The notes: generated by a model from the sequence alone, not told the origin. A stretch of 64,000 nt of DNA from Janthinobacterium fluminis (GCF_028595325.1 NZ_JAQQXR010000006.1:62001-126000); one strand, 5' to 3'. Shown: positions 27,084 to 38,198, numbered from the stretch's first letter. Numbers and translations: made by a program.

Positions 27084-27150
27084 AATGGGGTCAGGTCTAG
27101 ACATGGCGGTTTACGGGGTGAAAACCGCCATGTCTAGACCTGACCCCATT
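27084..27150. repeat. Long inverted-repeat element (locus 2), between rpsF and lexA
   Basis: A 29-bp arm (27084-27112, containing TGGGGTCAGGTCTAGACATG) and its exact reverse complement (27122-27150) are separated by 9 bases. The arms are the same unit as at 1922-2124 and 38199-38270. The element separates the divergent rpsF and lexA promoters. Confidence 0.93.
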
Positions 27151-27196
27151 GGTGGTTTTGGAAAATATTTCACGCGAAGGGGAAAAAGCCCTTGCA

Positions 27197-27241
27197 TTGG
27201 CGCTCGCACTGTACAAAAATACAGTCTGTTTATATAGACAG
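27197..27241 (+). promoter_or_regulatory. lexA: lexA promoter with two SOS (LexA) boxes
   Basis: Two perfect CTGT-N8-ACAG boxes lie in tandem, at 27209-27224 (CTGTACAAAAATACAG) and 27226-27241 (CTGTTTATATAGACAG), 17 bp apart centre to centre and thus on nearly opposite turns. A likely promoter, TTGGCG (27197-27202), 17 bp and TACAGT (27220-27225), overlaps the first box. This shows autorepression of lexA. Confidence 0.9.
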
Positions 27242-27261
27242 CATTTCACTATGCCGACCCC

Positions 27262-27900
27262 ATGATCAAGCTCACTGCACGGCAAGAACAAATTCTGAAT
27301 CTGATCAAGGATGCGATCGAGAATACCGGCTTCCCGCCGACGCGCGCGGAAATCGCCAATGAACTGGGCTTCAAGTCGGCCAACGCCGCCGAGGAGCATT
27401 TGCAGGCGCTGGCGCGCAAGGGCGCGATCGAGATTTCGCCCGGCACTTCGCGCGGCATCCGCCTGATCGGCGCCGCCGCCGAGGCGCCCGCGCCGCAGGT
27501 GCCGGCCGCGCTGATGATGGCGCTGCCGCTGATCGGCCGCGTCGCCGCCGGCTCGCCCATGCTGGCACAGGAGCATGTGGAAACGAATTACCATGTCGAT
27601 CCGACCATGTTTTCAGCCCGCCCCGATTTCCTGTTGAAGGTGCGCGGCGAGTCGATGCGCGACGCCGGCATCATGGACGGCGATTTGCTGGCCGTCAAAA
27701 AGGTCGACAGCGCGAAGAACGGCCAGATCATCGTCGCCCGGATCGGCAACGATGTTACCGTCAAGCGTTATCGGAAGACGGCCTCCGGCATTGAATTGCT
27801 GCCCGAGAATCCCGACTTCAAGGTCATCAAGGTCGATCCGGAAGCGGACGAATTCGCCATCGAGGGGCTGGCGGTCGGGCTGATGCGCAGCTGGCACTGA
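27262..27900 (+). CDS. lexA: SOS transcriptional repressor LexA
   Basis: The 212-residue protein has the LexA winged-helix domain ([12 protein letters not shown], then [16 protein letters not shown] and AAEEHLQAL) and an S24-type self-cleavage domain. The scissile Ala-Gly is in GRVAAGSPM, the catalytic Ser in [14 protein letters not shown], and the Lys in [10 protein letters not shown]. RecA-stimulated autocleavage derepresses DNA-damage genes. Two SOS boxes lie in its own promoter. No cell-division inhibitor or error-prone polymerase gene follows; the next gene is convergent. Confidence 0.97.
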   Translation: MIKLTARQEQILNLIKDAIENTGFPPTRAEIANELGFKSANAAEEHLQALARKGAIEISPGTSRGIRLIGAAAEAPAPQVPAALMMALPLIGRVAAGSPMLAQEHVETNYHVDPTMFSARPDFLLKVRGESMRDAGIMDGDLLAVKKVDSAKNGQIIVARIGNDVTVKRYRKTASGIELLPENPDFKVIKVDPEADEFAIEGLAVGLMRSWH

Positions 27901-27924
27901 GGCGCCCGCCTCGCTCCAGTAAAG

Positions 27925-27948
27925 AACCGGCTGGCATGTCGGTTTTTT
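27925..27948 (+). terminator. Terminator after lexA
   Basis: A 7-bp stem (AACCGGC with GTCGGTT, one G-U pair) with a 6-base loop is followed by six T, 25 bp beyond the lexA stop. Confidence 0.75.
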
Positions 27949-27959
27949 ACTGCCCAGGC

Positions 27960-28376
27960 TCAGGATAGAAAGAGCTTGAGCAGGATGCCTGTGTTCATGG
28001 CGATGGACATGCCGACCATCCATTTCAAGAGGTGAATCTCGCCCGCCATCGCGGCGAAACGGGCCTCGAATTTGAGCTCAAGCGCGTCAATTTTGGCGTC
28101 AAGTTTGTCCATCCGCTCGTTAAGTGCATATGAAATCGCATCAATCCTGCCATGAAGCTCGCATGAAAGCGCATCAATACGCCCACCCAATTCGCATGCC
28201 AGCACGTCGATCCGGCTGAGCACATTTTTTTCCAGCGCGACCAGGTCGGACGGATGCGCAAACGACTTTTCCAGCACCTCGGCCAGCAATGTGGACTGCG
28301 CCTCGGCCTGCGCAAGCGGAACCCCGGTTTCCGCAAGCCTCTTCGCATAGTCCAGCGTGTCAAATTGCAAGGTCAC
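27960..28376 (-). CDS. Coiled-coil protein with C-terminal membrane anchor (DUF1640/CCDC90-like)
   Basis: The 138-residue protein has a helical N terminus (LDYAKRLAETGVPLAQAEAQ) typical of the DUF1640 family. About 60 residues of regular heptads with recurring ELGGRIDAL/ELHGRIDAI-type units follow, then a single hydrophobic helix at the C terminus (LLKWMVGMSIAMNTGILLKL). This N-terminal-helix, coiled-coil, tail-anchor plan resembles the mitochondrial CCDC90/MCUR1 family. I chose the GTG at 28376 because GGAGG lies 5 bases upstream. Function is unknown in bacteria. It converges on lexA and follows the sulfhydrylase gene on the same strand. Confidence 0.75.
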   Translation of the reverse strand: MTLQFDTLDYAKRLAETGVPLAQAEAQSTLLAEVLEKSFAHPSDLVALEKNVLSRIDVLACELGGRIDALSCELHGRIDAISYALNERMDKLDAKIDALELKFEARFAAMAGEIHLLKWMVGMSIAMNTGILLKLFLS

Positions 28377-28459
28377 GGCATCCTCCCGGCGATCCCGCTT
28401 ATCGTAGCAGAATTGCCGGCGCGCCGACGCGGCTCAGATCAAGGGCGGGCCGCGTCCGC

Positions 28460-29704
28460 TCAGGCGCCGGCCAGCGCGGCGCGGAAGTCGTCCAGCAGGT
28501 CGGCCGTGTCTTCAATGCCGACGGAGACGCGTATCAGCGATTCGGCGATGCCCATCGAGGCGCGCCGCTCGGCCCCCATTTCGTAAAAAATCGTGTGCGC
28601 GACGGGTATCACCAGCGTGCGGGTGTCGCCCAGGTTGCTGGCCGGGATGGCCAATTGCAGGCGGTTGAGGAAGTCGAAGCAGTCGATGCCGTCCTTCAGC
28701 TCGAAACTCAGCAGCGAGCCGAAGCTGCGGAACAGTTCGCCCGCAATGGCGTGCTGCGGGTGCGACGCCAGGCCCGGGTAGTGGACGGCCGCGACGCGCT
28801 CGTCCGCTTCCAGCATCCGCGCCAGCGCCAGCGCGTTGGCGCTGGTGCGCTCCATGCGCAGCGCCAGGGTTTCCGCGCCGACGGCGATGTGGTGCGCCGC
28901 CTCCGGCCCCAGCGAGGCCCCGAAGTCGCGCAGGGCCTTGGCGCGGATCTGCGCGATGCCCCACTGCGCCGGCGCCGCCTTCTTGTAGTTGTCGAAGATG
29001 TTCGGGTAGCGGCTCCAGTCGTAGACGCCGGTGTCGGTCAGGCTGCCGCCCAGCGCGTTGCCGTGGCCGCCTATCGACTTGGTCAGCGCGTTCACGACGA
29101 GGCCCGCCAGCACGGCTTTCGGGCGGAACAGGTAGGGCGTGGTCATCGTGTTGTCGACGATGTAGAGGATGCCGCGCGCCTGGCACAGTTCGCCGATGCG
29201 TTTCAGGTCGGCGATCTGGGTGCGCGGATTGGCGATGGTTTCGACGAAGACGATGCGGGTCGCCGGCGTGATGGCCGCGGCGACCCGCTCGGCGTCGGTG
29301 GCGTCGACGAAGGCGACGCCGACGCCCTGCCCGGCCACCGTTTGCCACAGGCTGTTAGTGTTGCCGAACAGAAAGGACGACGAGACGACGTGGTCGCCGG
29401 CGCGCAGCAGCGCCTGGAACACGGCGCCGATCGCGCCCATGCCGGTGGCGAAGCACAGGCTGGCGATACCGTCTTCCATTTTGCTGATTTTGTCTTCCAG
29501 CGCCGACACGGTCGGGTTGCCCTGGCGGCCGTAGCGGAAGCCCGGCTCCTTTCCCTGGAATACGGACGCCAGTTGGCGCGCGTCGCGGTAGCCGAAGGCG
29601 ACCGAGGTGTGGATCGGGCGGTGCAGCGAGCCGTGTTCGATGGCTTTCTGGCGGTCGCCGTGCAGGATGGTGGTGGTGAAGCCGTAGTGTTTTTTATCGC
29701 TCAT
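28460..29704 (-). CDS. Cys/Met metabolism PLP enzyme, probable O-acyl-homoserine sulfhydrylase
   Basis: The 414-residue protein belongs to the trans-sulfuration family of fold-type I PLP enzymes. It shows FRYGRQGNPTVSALEDKI, the cofactor-binding FATGMGAIGAVF, the substrate loop YIVDNTMTTPYLF and the Schiff-base Lys in NALTKSIGGHGNALGG. The family converts O-acetyl- or O-succinyl-homoserine to homocysteine or cystathionine. Its place just after purF is where metZ usually lies in Burkholderiales, which supports a sulfhydrylase role, but cystathionine gamma-synthase cannot be ruled out. The ATG at 29704 has only a weak binding site. Confidence 0.85.
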   Translation of the reverse strand: MSDKKHYGFTTTILHGDRQKAIEHGSLHRPIHTSVAFGYRDARQLASVFQGKEPGFRYGRQGNPTVSALEDKISKMEDGIASLCFATGMGAIGAVFQALLRAGDHVVSSSFLFGNTNSLWQTVAGQGVGVAFVDATDAERVAAAITPATRIVFVETIANPRTQIADLKRIGELCQARGILYIVDNTMTTPYLFRPKAVLAGLVVNALTKSIGGHGNALGGSLTDTGVYDWSRYPNIFDNYKKAAPAQWGIAQIRAKALRDFGASLGPEAAHHIAVGAETLALRMERTSANALALARMLEADERVAAVHYPGLASHPQHAIAGELFRSFGSLLSFELKDGIDCFDFLNRLQLAIPASNLGDTRTLVIPVAHTIFYEMGAERRASMGIAESLIRVSVGIEDTADLLDDFRAALAGA

Positions 29705-29756
29705 GATGTCGGTCCGGGTACTGTGTTGCGCGGCAACTGGCAGCACGGGCAAAAGC

Positions 29757-29793
29757 GGGGGTCTGACCCCAAAACGCCGGGGTCGAACCCCGG
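29757..29793. repeat. Pair of short palindromes between purF and the sulfhydrylase gene
   Basis: A perfect 13-base palindrome GGGGTCTGACCCC (29758-29770) is followed 7 bases later by CCGGGGT-CGA-ACCCCGG (29777-29793). The GGGGTCTGACCCC sequence resembles the ends of the longer inverted repeats in this window and REP elements in related genomes. Confidence 0.7.
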
Positions 29794-29859
29794 GGCGGCG
29801 CCTTTGGCTGTCGTTTGCCGTTGCCGGCCCGCTTAACGGGATGGCATGTCCGCGCAGGC

Positions 29860-29890
29860 AAAAAAAAAGCCCGGCGCGAGCCGGGCGCGT
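29860..29890 (-). terminator. Terminator after purF
   Basis: On the minus strand a GCCCGGC-TCGC-GCCGGGC hairpin is followed by a run of nine T, immediately after the purF stop at 29893. Confidence 0.88.
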
Positions 29891-29892
29891 CA

Positions 29893-31416
<1,524 letters not shown>

Positions 31417-31455
31417 GGTGTGCTCCTAAACTGGTGCTACTGATTTTAAAAGAAT

Positions 31456-31944
31456 TCAAAATTGCACGTACTGCGCATAGGCGGCCGGCAGATAGGGCTT
31501 GATGGTGCGCGCCCCGCTTTCCGCCAACGGACTCAAAAGCGCATTTTTCCAGAACGCCTGCTGGGGAATCGATGTCATCCCACACAAGATGACGGTCGCC
31601 AACACAATCACCAAGCCCCGCGCCATGCCGAACAGGGCGCCGAGGCCGCGGTCGGCCAGGCTCAGGCCGGTCGCCGTGACGACGGCGTCGACGGCCAGCA
31701 TCAACAGGCCCATCAACAGGCGCACGCCGATGAACAGGACCACGAAGGCGACCATCAGCCGTATCACTTCGCCGGGAATGACGGCCGGCAGCAGCTTGGC
31801 CAGCGCGGCGCCGTAGGCGTTGGCGATGACGAAGGCGACCACCCAGCTAAGCAGCGACAGCATTTCCTTGACGAGGCCGCGCAGCATGCTGATCACCACC
31901 GAGCAGACCAGGATCAGCAGCACCACATAATCGAAAATCGTCAC
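31456..31944 (-). CDS. cvpA: CvpA family membrane protein
   Basis: The 162-residue protein has four predicted helices and begins MTIFDYVVLLILVCSVVISM, with the family LRGLVKEMLSLLSWVVAFVI segment next. CvpA proteins affect colicin V production, envelope homeostasis and purF expression in enterobacteria; the molecular role is unsettled. It lies between the SPOR gene and purF with short gaps. Confidence 0.9.
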   Translation of the reverse strand: MTIFDYVVLLILVCSVVISMLRGLVKEMLSLLSWVVAFVIANAYGAALAKLLPAVIPGEVIRLMVAFVVLFIGVRLLMGLLMLAVDAVVTATGLSLADRGLGALFGMARGLVIVLATVILCGMTSIPQQAFWKNALLSPLAESGARTIKPYLPAAYAQYVQF

Positions 31945-31972
31945 GCCGTCCGCTCCGCCTTGCCGGCAAGGA

Positions 31973-32920
31973 TCACGCCGGCACCAGGCTGCCGCCCAGG
32001 CCCAGCTTGCTCAATTTGGCGCGGGTCTTCTCCGCCTCTTCCTTGCTGCCGAACGGCCCCACGCGCACGCGGATGCGCTCGCCCGTCGGGGTCGGCACTT
32101 TTTGCGTGTAGGAGTGAATGCCCGCTTCCTTCAGCTTGCCCTGCAATTCGTCGACCTTGTCCTGGGTCGCCAAGGCGGCAACCTGGACCACAAACTTGCC
32201 GGCGCCGGCCTCCTGCGGCTTGGCCGCCGGCTTGCCCTCCAAAATGGCCAGCGCGCGGGCCGCGTCGTCGGCCGACTGGGCCGGCTTGGCGGCCGGCTTC
32301 GCCTCGGCCACCTTGACGTCGGCGGGCTTGGCATCATGCGGCCTGGTTTCGGCCGGCTTGGCGTCGCGGGGCTTGCCGGCCTCGGCCGGCTTGGGTTCGT
32401 GCCTGGCTTCCGGCTTGGCGGCCGGCTTCGCCGCCGGCGCCTCCGTGTGAGTCTTTACTTCGACCACGACGGGCGCGGCCGCCGGCTTGACGGGCGCGGC
32501 GACGATTTCCTCGGACTGGTCGAGGGCGGCGTCGGCGGCCACCCGCGACGCGGCCGGCGCCGGCGCGGCGGCGCTGGCCGAGGGCTGCTCGGCGGCCTGC
32601 TTGTCTTTCGAGGGAATGTGGATGGCGATGTCGGAAGCCAGCGGCTTCGGCTCGGAATCCAGCAGCATCGGCAAGCCGATGGCGACGCCGAGCGCCAGCG
32701 CGACGGCGCCGACGAGGCGGCGGCGCGCGCGCTTCTTCTCCGGCAGCACCGGATCGGCGGCGTCCTTGCCGGCGCGGCGCGGCGCGGCGCCCGCGCCGGC
32801 GTTGCCGGCGCGCTTGGAGCGCGCCTTCGCCGTCGCTGCGGCGTCGTCGGCGACATAGAAGCCGCTGTCTTCGCCAGCGGATTCCTGCTTGTTTTTACGG
32901 AGTTTCGAGAACAAGCCCAT
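31973..32920 (-). CDS. SPOR-domain membrane protein (DedD-like)
   Basis: The 315-residue protein has a cytoplasmic basic N terminus, one membrane helix (about 68-86, VGAVALALGVAIGLPMLL), a long Ala/Pro/Lys-rich periplasmic spacer, and a C-terminal SPOR domain (about 240-312; FVVQVAALATQDKVDELQG, RIRVRVGPFGSKEEAEK). SPOR domains bind denuded septal peptidoglycan, so it likely acts at division like DedD. The folC-SPOR-cvpA-purF order is conserved in Burkholderiales. Confidence 0.88.
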   Translation of the reverse strand: MGLFSKLRKNKQESAGEDSGFYVADDAAATAKARSKRAGNAGAGAAPRRAGKDAADPVLPEKKRARRRLVGAVALALGVAIGLPMLLDSEPKPLASDIAIHIPSKDKQAAEQPSASAAAPAPAASRVAADAALDQSEEIVAAPVKPAAAPVVVEVKTHTEAPAAKPAAKPEARHEPKPAEAGKPRDAKPAETRPHDAKPADVKVAEAKPAAKPAQSADDAARALAILEGKPAAKPQEAGAGKFVVQVAALATQDKVDELQGKLKEAGIHSYTQKVPTPTGERIRVRVGPFGSKEEAEKTRAKLSKLGLGGSLVPA

Positions 32921-32946
32921 GCGTGATAATTTTCGGTGGAATTCGG

Positions 32947-34245
32947 TCAGTGAAGTGAGGATTTTCGGGCCACCATCACGCCGGCGACGGTCAGGAAGGA
33001 GCCAAAGACCACAATTCTATCATTCTCGCCGGCCCGGCTCAGCGCATTTGCATAAGCTTCGGCCGGATCGGCGAAAATAGCCACGCTGCGCTCGTCGCTG
33101 TCGCTGCGGCCGGCCAGCATCAGTTGCGCCTTCGCCGCCAGCTCCGCCGCGCCGGCCGCGCGCGCCGACGCCAGGCCGCAGACGCACCAGTGGTCGACGT
33201 GCTCGCCCATCGCCGCCATCACGCCGTCGATATCCTTGTCCTGCATCGAGCCGAACACGGCGTAGGTGTAGGGGTGGAAGCCCATATTGCCCAGGTTCTG
33301 GCTCAGCGCCGCCGCCGCGTGCGGGTTGTGGGCGACGTCGAGGATCACGGACGGACGGCCAGGCAGCACCTGGAAACGGCCCGGCAATTCGACCAGCACG
33401 AGGCCGCTGCGCACTTCCTGGGCGCCGACCGGCAGCTCCAGCCTCAGCACCTCCAGCGCGGCCAGCACGGCGGCCGCGTTGAGGATCTGGTTGGCGCCGC
33501 GCAGGCTCGGATAGGCCAGCGAATTGCGCCGCTGCGCCCGGCCGCCGTAGTTCCACTGCTGCTTGTCGCCGGAGTAATTGAAGTCGCGCCCCATCAGCCA
33601 CAGGTCGGCGCCGATCGCCGCCGCGTGGTCGATCAGCGACTGCGGCGGCACGGGGTCGCTGCAAATGGCCGCCTTGCCGGGCCGGAAAATGCCGGCCTTC
33701 TCGAAGCCGATGGCCTCGCGCGTGCTGCCCAGATAGTCGGTGTGGTCGATGTCGACGCTGGTGACGATGGCGACGTCGGCGTCGATGACGTTGACGGCGT
33801 CGAGGCGGCCGCCCAGGCCCACTTCGAGGATCGCCACGTCCAGGCCGGCGCCGGCCAGCAGGTGCAGGATCGCCAGCGTGGTGAACTCGAAATACGTCAG
33901 CGGCGTGGCGCCGCGCGCCGCCTCGACGGCGGCAAAGCTGGCGACCAGCTCGGCGTCGCCGGCCATCGCGCCGTTGACGCGGGCGCGCTCGTTAAAGTCG
34001 AGGAAATGCGGCTTGATGTACAGCCCCACCTTGTACCCGGCGCGCAGCAGGACCGACTCCAGCATCGCGCAAGTGGAGCCCTTGCCGTTGGTGCCGGCGA
34101 CCATAACGACGGGGCAGGAAAACTGCAGCCCCATGCGCGCCTTGACCGCTTGCACGCGCTCCAGGCCCATATTGATCTGGGTTTCGGAATGCCGGGTTTC
34201 CAGCATGGCCAGCCATTCCGGCAGAGTAGTTGGGAGGTTTTGCAT
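32947..34245 (-). CDS. folC: Bifunctional folylpolyglutamate/dihydrofolate synthase
   Basis: The 432-residue enzyme attaches glutamates to folates and joins dihydropteroate with glutamate. It has the Mur-ligase-like ATP loop MVAGTNGKGSTCAML, the central VGLGGRLDAVNVI and DIDHTDYLGST motifs and the C-terminal VILDVAHNPHAA. It lies 26 bp before the SPOR gene and 77 bp after accD. Confidence 0.96.
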   Translation of the reverse strand: MQNLPTTLPEWLAMLETRHSETQINMGLERVQAVKARMGLQFSCPVVMVAGTNGKGSTCAMLESVLLRAGYKVGLYIKPHFLDFNERARVNGAMAGDAELVASFAAVEAARGATPLTYFEFTTLAILHLLAGAGLDVAILEVGLGGRLDAVNVIDADVAIVTSVDIDHTDYLGSTREAIGFEKAGIFRPGKAAICSDPVPPQSLIDHAAAIGADLWLMGRDFNYSGDKQQWNYGGRAQRRNSLAYPSLRGANQILNAAAVLAALEVLRLELPVGAQEVRSGLVLVELPGRFQVLPGRPSVILDVAHNPHAAAALSQNLGNMGFHPYTYAVFGSMQDKDIDGVMAAMGEHVDHWCVCGLASARAAGAAELAAKAQLMLAGRSDSDERSVAIFADPAEAYANALSRAGENDRIVVFGSFLTVAGVMVARKSSLH

Positions 34246-34322
34246 GACAGGGCTTCTACGTAAAAGCGGCGCGCAGGCGGATCACTGTTCCGCTTGCGCG
34301 CCGCGAATGGTGCGACAACAAA

Positions 34323-35195
34323 TTAGGCGATGACCTCGACGGCCTGGTTTTGCAGCAGCGCCAGCAAGTGGGCGATTTCTTCGCGCATCTTGCGGCGGTC
34401 GACGATCATGTCGACGGCGCCCTTGGTGACGAGGAACTCGGCGCGCTGGAAGCCTTCCGGCAGCTTCTCGCGCACGGTGTTTTCAATCACGCGCGGGCCG
34501 GCAAAGCCGATCAGCGCCTTCGGCTCGGCGATCACGACGTCGCCCATGAAGGCGAAGGAGGCGGACACGCCGCCCATCGTCGGGTCGGTCAGCACGCTGA
34601 TGAAGGGCAGCTTCTTCTCGGACAGCTTGGTCAGCATGGCCGTCGTCTTGGCCATCTGCATCAGCGACAGCAAGCCTTCCTGCATGCGCGCGCCGCCGGT
34701 GGCCGTGATGCAAATGAAGGGCACCTTCTGTTCCAGCGCCACCTGGGCGCCGCGGACGAAGCGCTCGCCGACGACGGAGCCCATCGAGCCGCCCATGAAT
34801 TCGAACTCGAAGCACGCGACCACCACCGGCAAGCTCATGATGGCGCCGCCCAGCACGACCATCGCGTCCGTTTCGCCGGTCGCTTCCATGGCCGACTTCA
34901 GGCGGTCCGGGTACTTCTTGCTATCCTTGAATTTGAGCGTGTCGACCGGCAGGATTTCCTGGCCGATTTCATAACGGCCGCCGGCGTCGAGCAAGCCGTC
35001 CAGGCGGGCTCGCGCGCGGATGCGCATATGGTGGTCGCATTTCGGGCAAACGTGCAGGTTCGATTCCAGGTCGGTGCGGTACAGCACGGCTTCGCACGAG
35101 GGACACTTGACCCACAATCCTTCCGGCATGGTCTTACGCGCGGCGGCGTCGGAACGCTGAATCCGCGGGGGCAGCAGTTTTTCCAACCAACTCAT
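34323..35195 (-). CDS. accD: Acetyl-CoA carboxylase carboxyltransferase subunit beta
   Basis: The 290-residue subunit starts [12 protein letters not shown] and has the N-terminal zinc ribbon (CPSC and CPKC, about 30-52), then the crotonase-like carboxyltransferase core with [23 protein letters not shown] and [12 protein letters not shown]. With AccA it transfers carboxyl from biotin to acetyl-CoA for malonyl-CoA synthesis. The start at 35195 is chosen because AGGAG lies 5 bases upstream and the zinc-ribbon protein family starts this way; upstream in-frame codons are not conserved. Confidence 0.96.
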   Translation of the reverse strand: MSWLEKLLPPRIQRSDAAARKTMPEGLWVKCPSCEAVLYRTDLESNLHVCPKCDHHMRIRARARLDGLLDAGGRYEIGQEILPVDTLKFKDSKKYPDRLKSAMEATGETDAMVVLGGAIMSLPVVVACFEFEFMGGSMGSVVGERFVRGAQVALEQKVPFICITATGGARMQEGLLSLMQMAKTTAMLTKLSEKKLPFISVLTDPTMGGVSASFAFMGDVVIAEPKALIGFAGPRVIENTVREKLPEGFQRAEFLVTKGAVDMIVDRRKMREEIAHLLALLQNQAVEVIA

Positions 35196-35392
35196 CATTT
35201 CTCCTATGGCCCTGTCGGGCAGACGGCTACTCCGGCAAGCGGCGGGCGGCCCCCTCAAGGGCCGCCACAACCGCTGCTTCGCCAATTACAGCGTAGTTCA
35301 GTGGGCGTAGTGTAGCCGTTTAGCGCCGAGCTGTCGAACATTGTAATTTAACAAGTTTTTCACCCCCTGGCGCCCGCCCGGCGGGCACGCGC

Positions 35393-36190
35393 TCAGGCGT
35401 CCAGCGCCGCGCGGATGCCGGCGACCAGGGCTTGCACGGCGGCCGGCGCCTGCGGCGGCGGGGTATTCTCGATTTCCTCGATGATGCGGCTGCCGATGAC
35501 GACGGCGTCGGCCACCGCCGCCACCGCCTTCGCCGTGGCCGCGTCGCGTATGCCGAAACCTACGCCGATGGGCAGTTTGACATGCCGGCGGATGGCCGTC
35601 AGCCGCTCGGCCACCTGGGCCGTGTCGATATTGCCGGCGCCGGTGACGCCCTTCAGCGACACATAATAGCTGAAGCCGCCGCCCACCTTGGCCACCTGGG
35701 CGATGCGCTCCTCGGTCGAGGTCGGCGCCAGCAGGAAAACCAGGTCCAGCCCGTTGTCGCGCATCGCGGCGGCGAACTCGCCGCACTCCTCGGGCGGATA
35801 GTCGACGACGATGGCGCCGTCGGCGCCGGCCGCCTTCGCCGCGGCGATGAAGGCGTCGGCGCCGATGCGCTCGATGGGATTGGCGTAGCCCATCAGCAGC
35901 ACCGGCGTGTGCTGATTGCTTTCGCGGAACTGGCGCACGTACTCGAACACGTCCTTCAGGCCGATATGGAACTTCAGCGCGCGCTCGCAGGCGCGCTGGA
36001 TCACCGGCCCCTCGGCCATGGGGTCGGAAAACGGCACGCCCAGTTCGAGGATGTCGGCGCCGCCGGCCACCAGGGCGTGCATCAGCGGCAAGGTCAGCCC
36101 GGGCGCCGGGTCGCCGGCCGTGATGAAGGTGACGAGCGCGGTTTTCTTTTGCGCCGCGAGGGCGGCGAATGTTGCGGAGATTCTGGACAT
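35393..36190 (-). CDS. trpA: Tryptophan synthase alpha chain
   Basis: The 265-residue chain begins [19 protein letters not shown] and carries the catalytic Glu in [18 protein letters not shown] and Asp in IVVDYPPEE, with the phosphate loop GFGIRD. It cleaves indole-3-glycerol phosphate and channels indole to TrpB, which is encoded just upstream. A GTG seven codons earlier is an alternative start. The downstream gap to accD (197 bp) shows no gene. Confidence 0.96.
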   Translation of the reverse strand: MSRISATFAALAAQKKTALVTFITAGDPAPGLTLPLMHALVAGGADILELGVPFSDPMAEGPVIQRACERALKFHIGLKDVFEYVRQFRESNQHTPVLLMGYANPIERIGADAFIAAAKAAGADGAIVVDYPPEECGEFAAAMRDNGLDLVFLLAPTSTEERIAQVAKVGGGFSYYVSLKGVTGAGNIDTAQVAERLTAIRRHVKLPIGVGFGIRDAATAKAVAAVADAVVIGSRIIEEIENTPPPQAPAAVQALVAGIRAALDA

Positions 36191-36238
36191 GGATGGCTTT
36201 CTAATGGTCACGGGGGCATCGGTTAAAGCTGGGGCCGC

Positions 36239-37486
36239 TCAACTGAAGTCGAGCCCCATGCGCTGCGCCACCGTGTGCATATCCTTGTCGCCGCGGCCGG
36301 ACAAATTCGCCAGCACAATCCGGTCCTGCGGCAGCGTCGCCGCCAGCTTGGCCGCATAGGCCAGCGCGTGCGACGACTCCAGCGCCGGAATGATGCCCTC
36401 GATATGGCAGCAGTCGTGGAAAGCCTGCAGCGCCTCGTCGTCGGTGACCGACACATACTGGGCCCGTCCGCTATCCTTCAGCCACGCGTGCTCGGGGCCG
36501 ACGCCCGGATAGTCCAGCCCGGCCGACACGGAATGCGTCTCGATGATCTGGCCGTTCTCATCCTGCAGCAAATAGGTGCGATTGCCGTGCAACACGCCGG
36601 GAAAACCGGCCGTCAGCGAGGCCGCGTGGCGGCCCGAGTCGAGCCCCTCGCCGGCCGCCTCGACGCCGATCAATTGCACATCGCGCTGGTCGATATACGG
36701 ATAAAAAATCCCCATCGCGTTCGAGCCGCCGCCTATGCAGGCCAGCACATAATCGGGCTGGCGGCCGGCCATCTCCGGCATCTGCACCAGGCACTCCGCG
36801 CCGATGACGGACTGGAAATCGCGCACCATCATCGGATACGGATGCGGACCGGCGACGGTGCCGATGATATAGAAAGTGTTTTCGATATTCGTGACCCAGT
36901 CGCGCATGGCCTCGTTGAGCGCGTCCTTGAGCGTCTTGGAGCCGGACTCGACGGGCACGACGGTGGCGCCCAGCAACTTCATCCGGTACACATTCTGCGC
37001 CTGGCGCTTGACGTCCTCGCTGCCCATATACACGACGCATTCGAGGCCGAAGCGGGCGCAAATCGTCGCCGTCGCCACGCCGTGCTGGCCGGCGCCCGTT
37101 TCGGCGATGATGCGCGGCTTGCCCATGCGCTTGGCCAGCAGCGCCTGGCCGATGACATTATTGATCTTGTGCGCGCCCGTGTGGTTCAAATCCTCGCGCT
37201 TGAAATAAATCTGCGCGCCGCCCATCAAGCCGGACCAGCGCTTGGCGTGATAAATCGGCGAGGGCCGGCCGACGAAATGCTTCAACTCGTAGCGGAACTC
37301 CTCCAGAAACGCCGGGTCGGCGCTGTAGCGCGCATACGCCGCGTTCAACTCGGCCAGCGCGTGGCTCAGGGTTTCCGCGACGAAGGCGCCGCCATAGGGG
37401 CCGAAATGGCCGCGGGCGTCAGGCAAATGGTAATCGGTGGCGTGGAACAATGCGGCGGCTGCGCCGCAATCAGGCAAGGCTTTCAT
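36239..37486 (-). CDS. trpB: Tryptophan synthase beta chain
   Basis: The 415-residue PLP enzyme joins indole with serine. The signature [17 protein letters not shown] includes the Schiff-base Lys, and [13 protein letters not shown] binds the cofactor phosphate. The N terminus is about 15 residues longer than in E. coli, as usual in this group. Its first 17 bases overlap the end of trpF, so translation is coupled. Confidence 0.97.
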   Translation of the reverse strand: MKALPDCGAAAALFHATDYHLPDARGHFGPYGGAFVAETLSHALAELNAAYARYSADPAFLEEFRYELKHFVGRPSPIYHAKRWSGLMGGAQIYFKREDLNHTGAHKINNVIGQALLAKRMGKPRIIAETGAGQHGVATATICARFGLECVVYMGSEDVKRQAQNVYRMKLLGATVVPVESGSKTLKDALNEAMRDWVTNIENTFYIIGTVAGPHPYPMMVRDFQSVIGAECLVQMPEMAGRQPDYVLACIGGGSNAMGIFYPYIDQRDVQLIGVEAAGEGLDSGRHAASLTAGFPGVLHGNRTYLLQDENGQIIETHSVSAGLDYPGVGPEHAWLKDSGRAQYVSVTDDEALQAFHDCCHIEGIIPALESSHALAYAAKLAATLPQDRIVLANLSGRGDKDMHTVAQRMGLDFS

Positions 37487-38162
37487 GGGGACTCTCTCTA
37501 TCTATGATGGCATCGGCGTCACGGACCGCCTGGACGAAGTCCCGGATCCTGTGCGCGTCCTTGATACCCTTATCCGCCTCGACGCCACTGCTGACATCGA
37601 CCGCGTAAGGGCGAACACCGAGCACCGCGTCAGTCGCGTTGCTTGCGCTCAAGCCACCACTTAAAACGACCCGAGGCGCGAGATCTTTTGGAATGAGAGA
37701 CCAATCAAATACCTTTCCTGCACCGCCATAGGCATCGACGAAAGTGTCGAGCAAGAGGCCCGTAAACAAGGGGCTGGCGGCGCGATAGCGCTGCTCACAT
37801 TCTAGCAAATCGGCGGCGCTTGTGTCGGGCTTAACGCGAAAAACCTGCACAAAAGGCCGATTCGCGGCGGCCGCCAGCGCGGCGCTGTGCTGCGCCGTCT
37901 CGTCGCCGTGAAACTGCAGCAAAGACAAAGGCGCGATGCGGGCCGCCGTCGCCACCTCATCGACCGAAGCGTTAACGAACAAACCGACACTGCCGACGAA
38001 AGGCGGCAGCGCCGCGATCAACTCGGCGGCGCGGCGCGGCGTCACATAGCGCGGACTCCTGGCATAAAACACAAACCCGAGCGCATCGGCGCCGGCGGCG
38101 ACCGCGGCCCGCACATCCTCGGCGCGGGTCAACCCGCAAATCTTGACACGCGTCCTATGCAT
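37470..38162 (-). CDS. trpF: Phosphoribosylanthranilate isomerase
   Basis: The 230-residue TIM-barrel enzyme starts [17 protein letters not shown], with catalytic Cys in KICGLT and Asp in [11 protein letters not shown], and the phosphate loop [11 protein letters not shown]. It performs the third committed step of tryptophan synthesis. Three candidate starts (ATG, GTG, ATG) are in a row; the last, at 38162, has AGGGAGG 6 bases upstream. trpF-trpB-trpA form an operon whose upstream gap holds an inverted-repeat element. Confidence 0.95.
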   Translation of the reverse strand: MHRTRVKICGLTRAEDVRAAVAAGADALGFVFYARSPRYVTPRRAAELIAALPPFVGSVGLFVNASVDEVATAARIAPLSLLQFHGDETAQHSAALAAAANRPFVQVFRVKPDTSAADLLECEQRYRAASPLFTGLLLDTFVDAYGGAGKVFDWSLIPKDLAPRVVLSGGLSASNATDAVLGVRPYAVDVSSGVEADKGIKDAHRIRDFVQAVRDADAIIDRESPHESLA

Positions 38163-38198
38163 CACCATCCTCCCTCGCAATTACTTGCACAATCCAAA

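Noticed and set aside
32131-32856. Short Arg/Pro/Ser-rich frames inside the SPOR-protein gene
   Set aside because: They are other-frame readings of its Ala/Pro/Lys-rich spacer.
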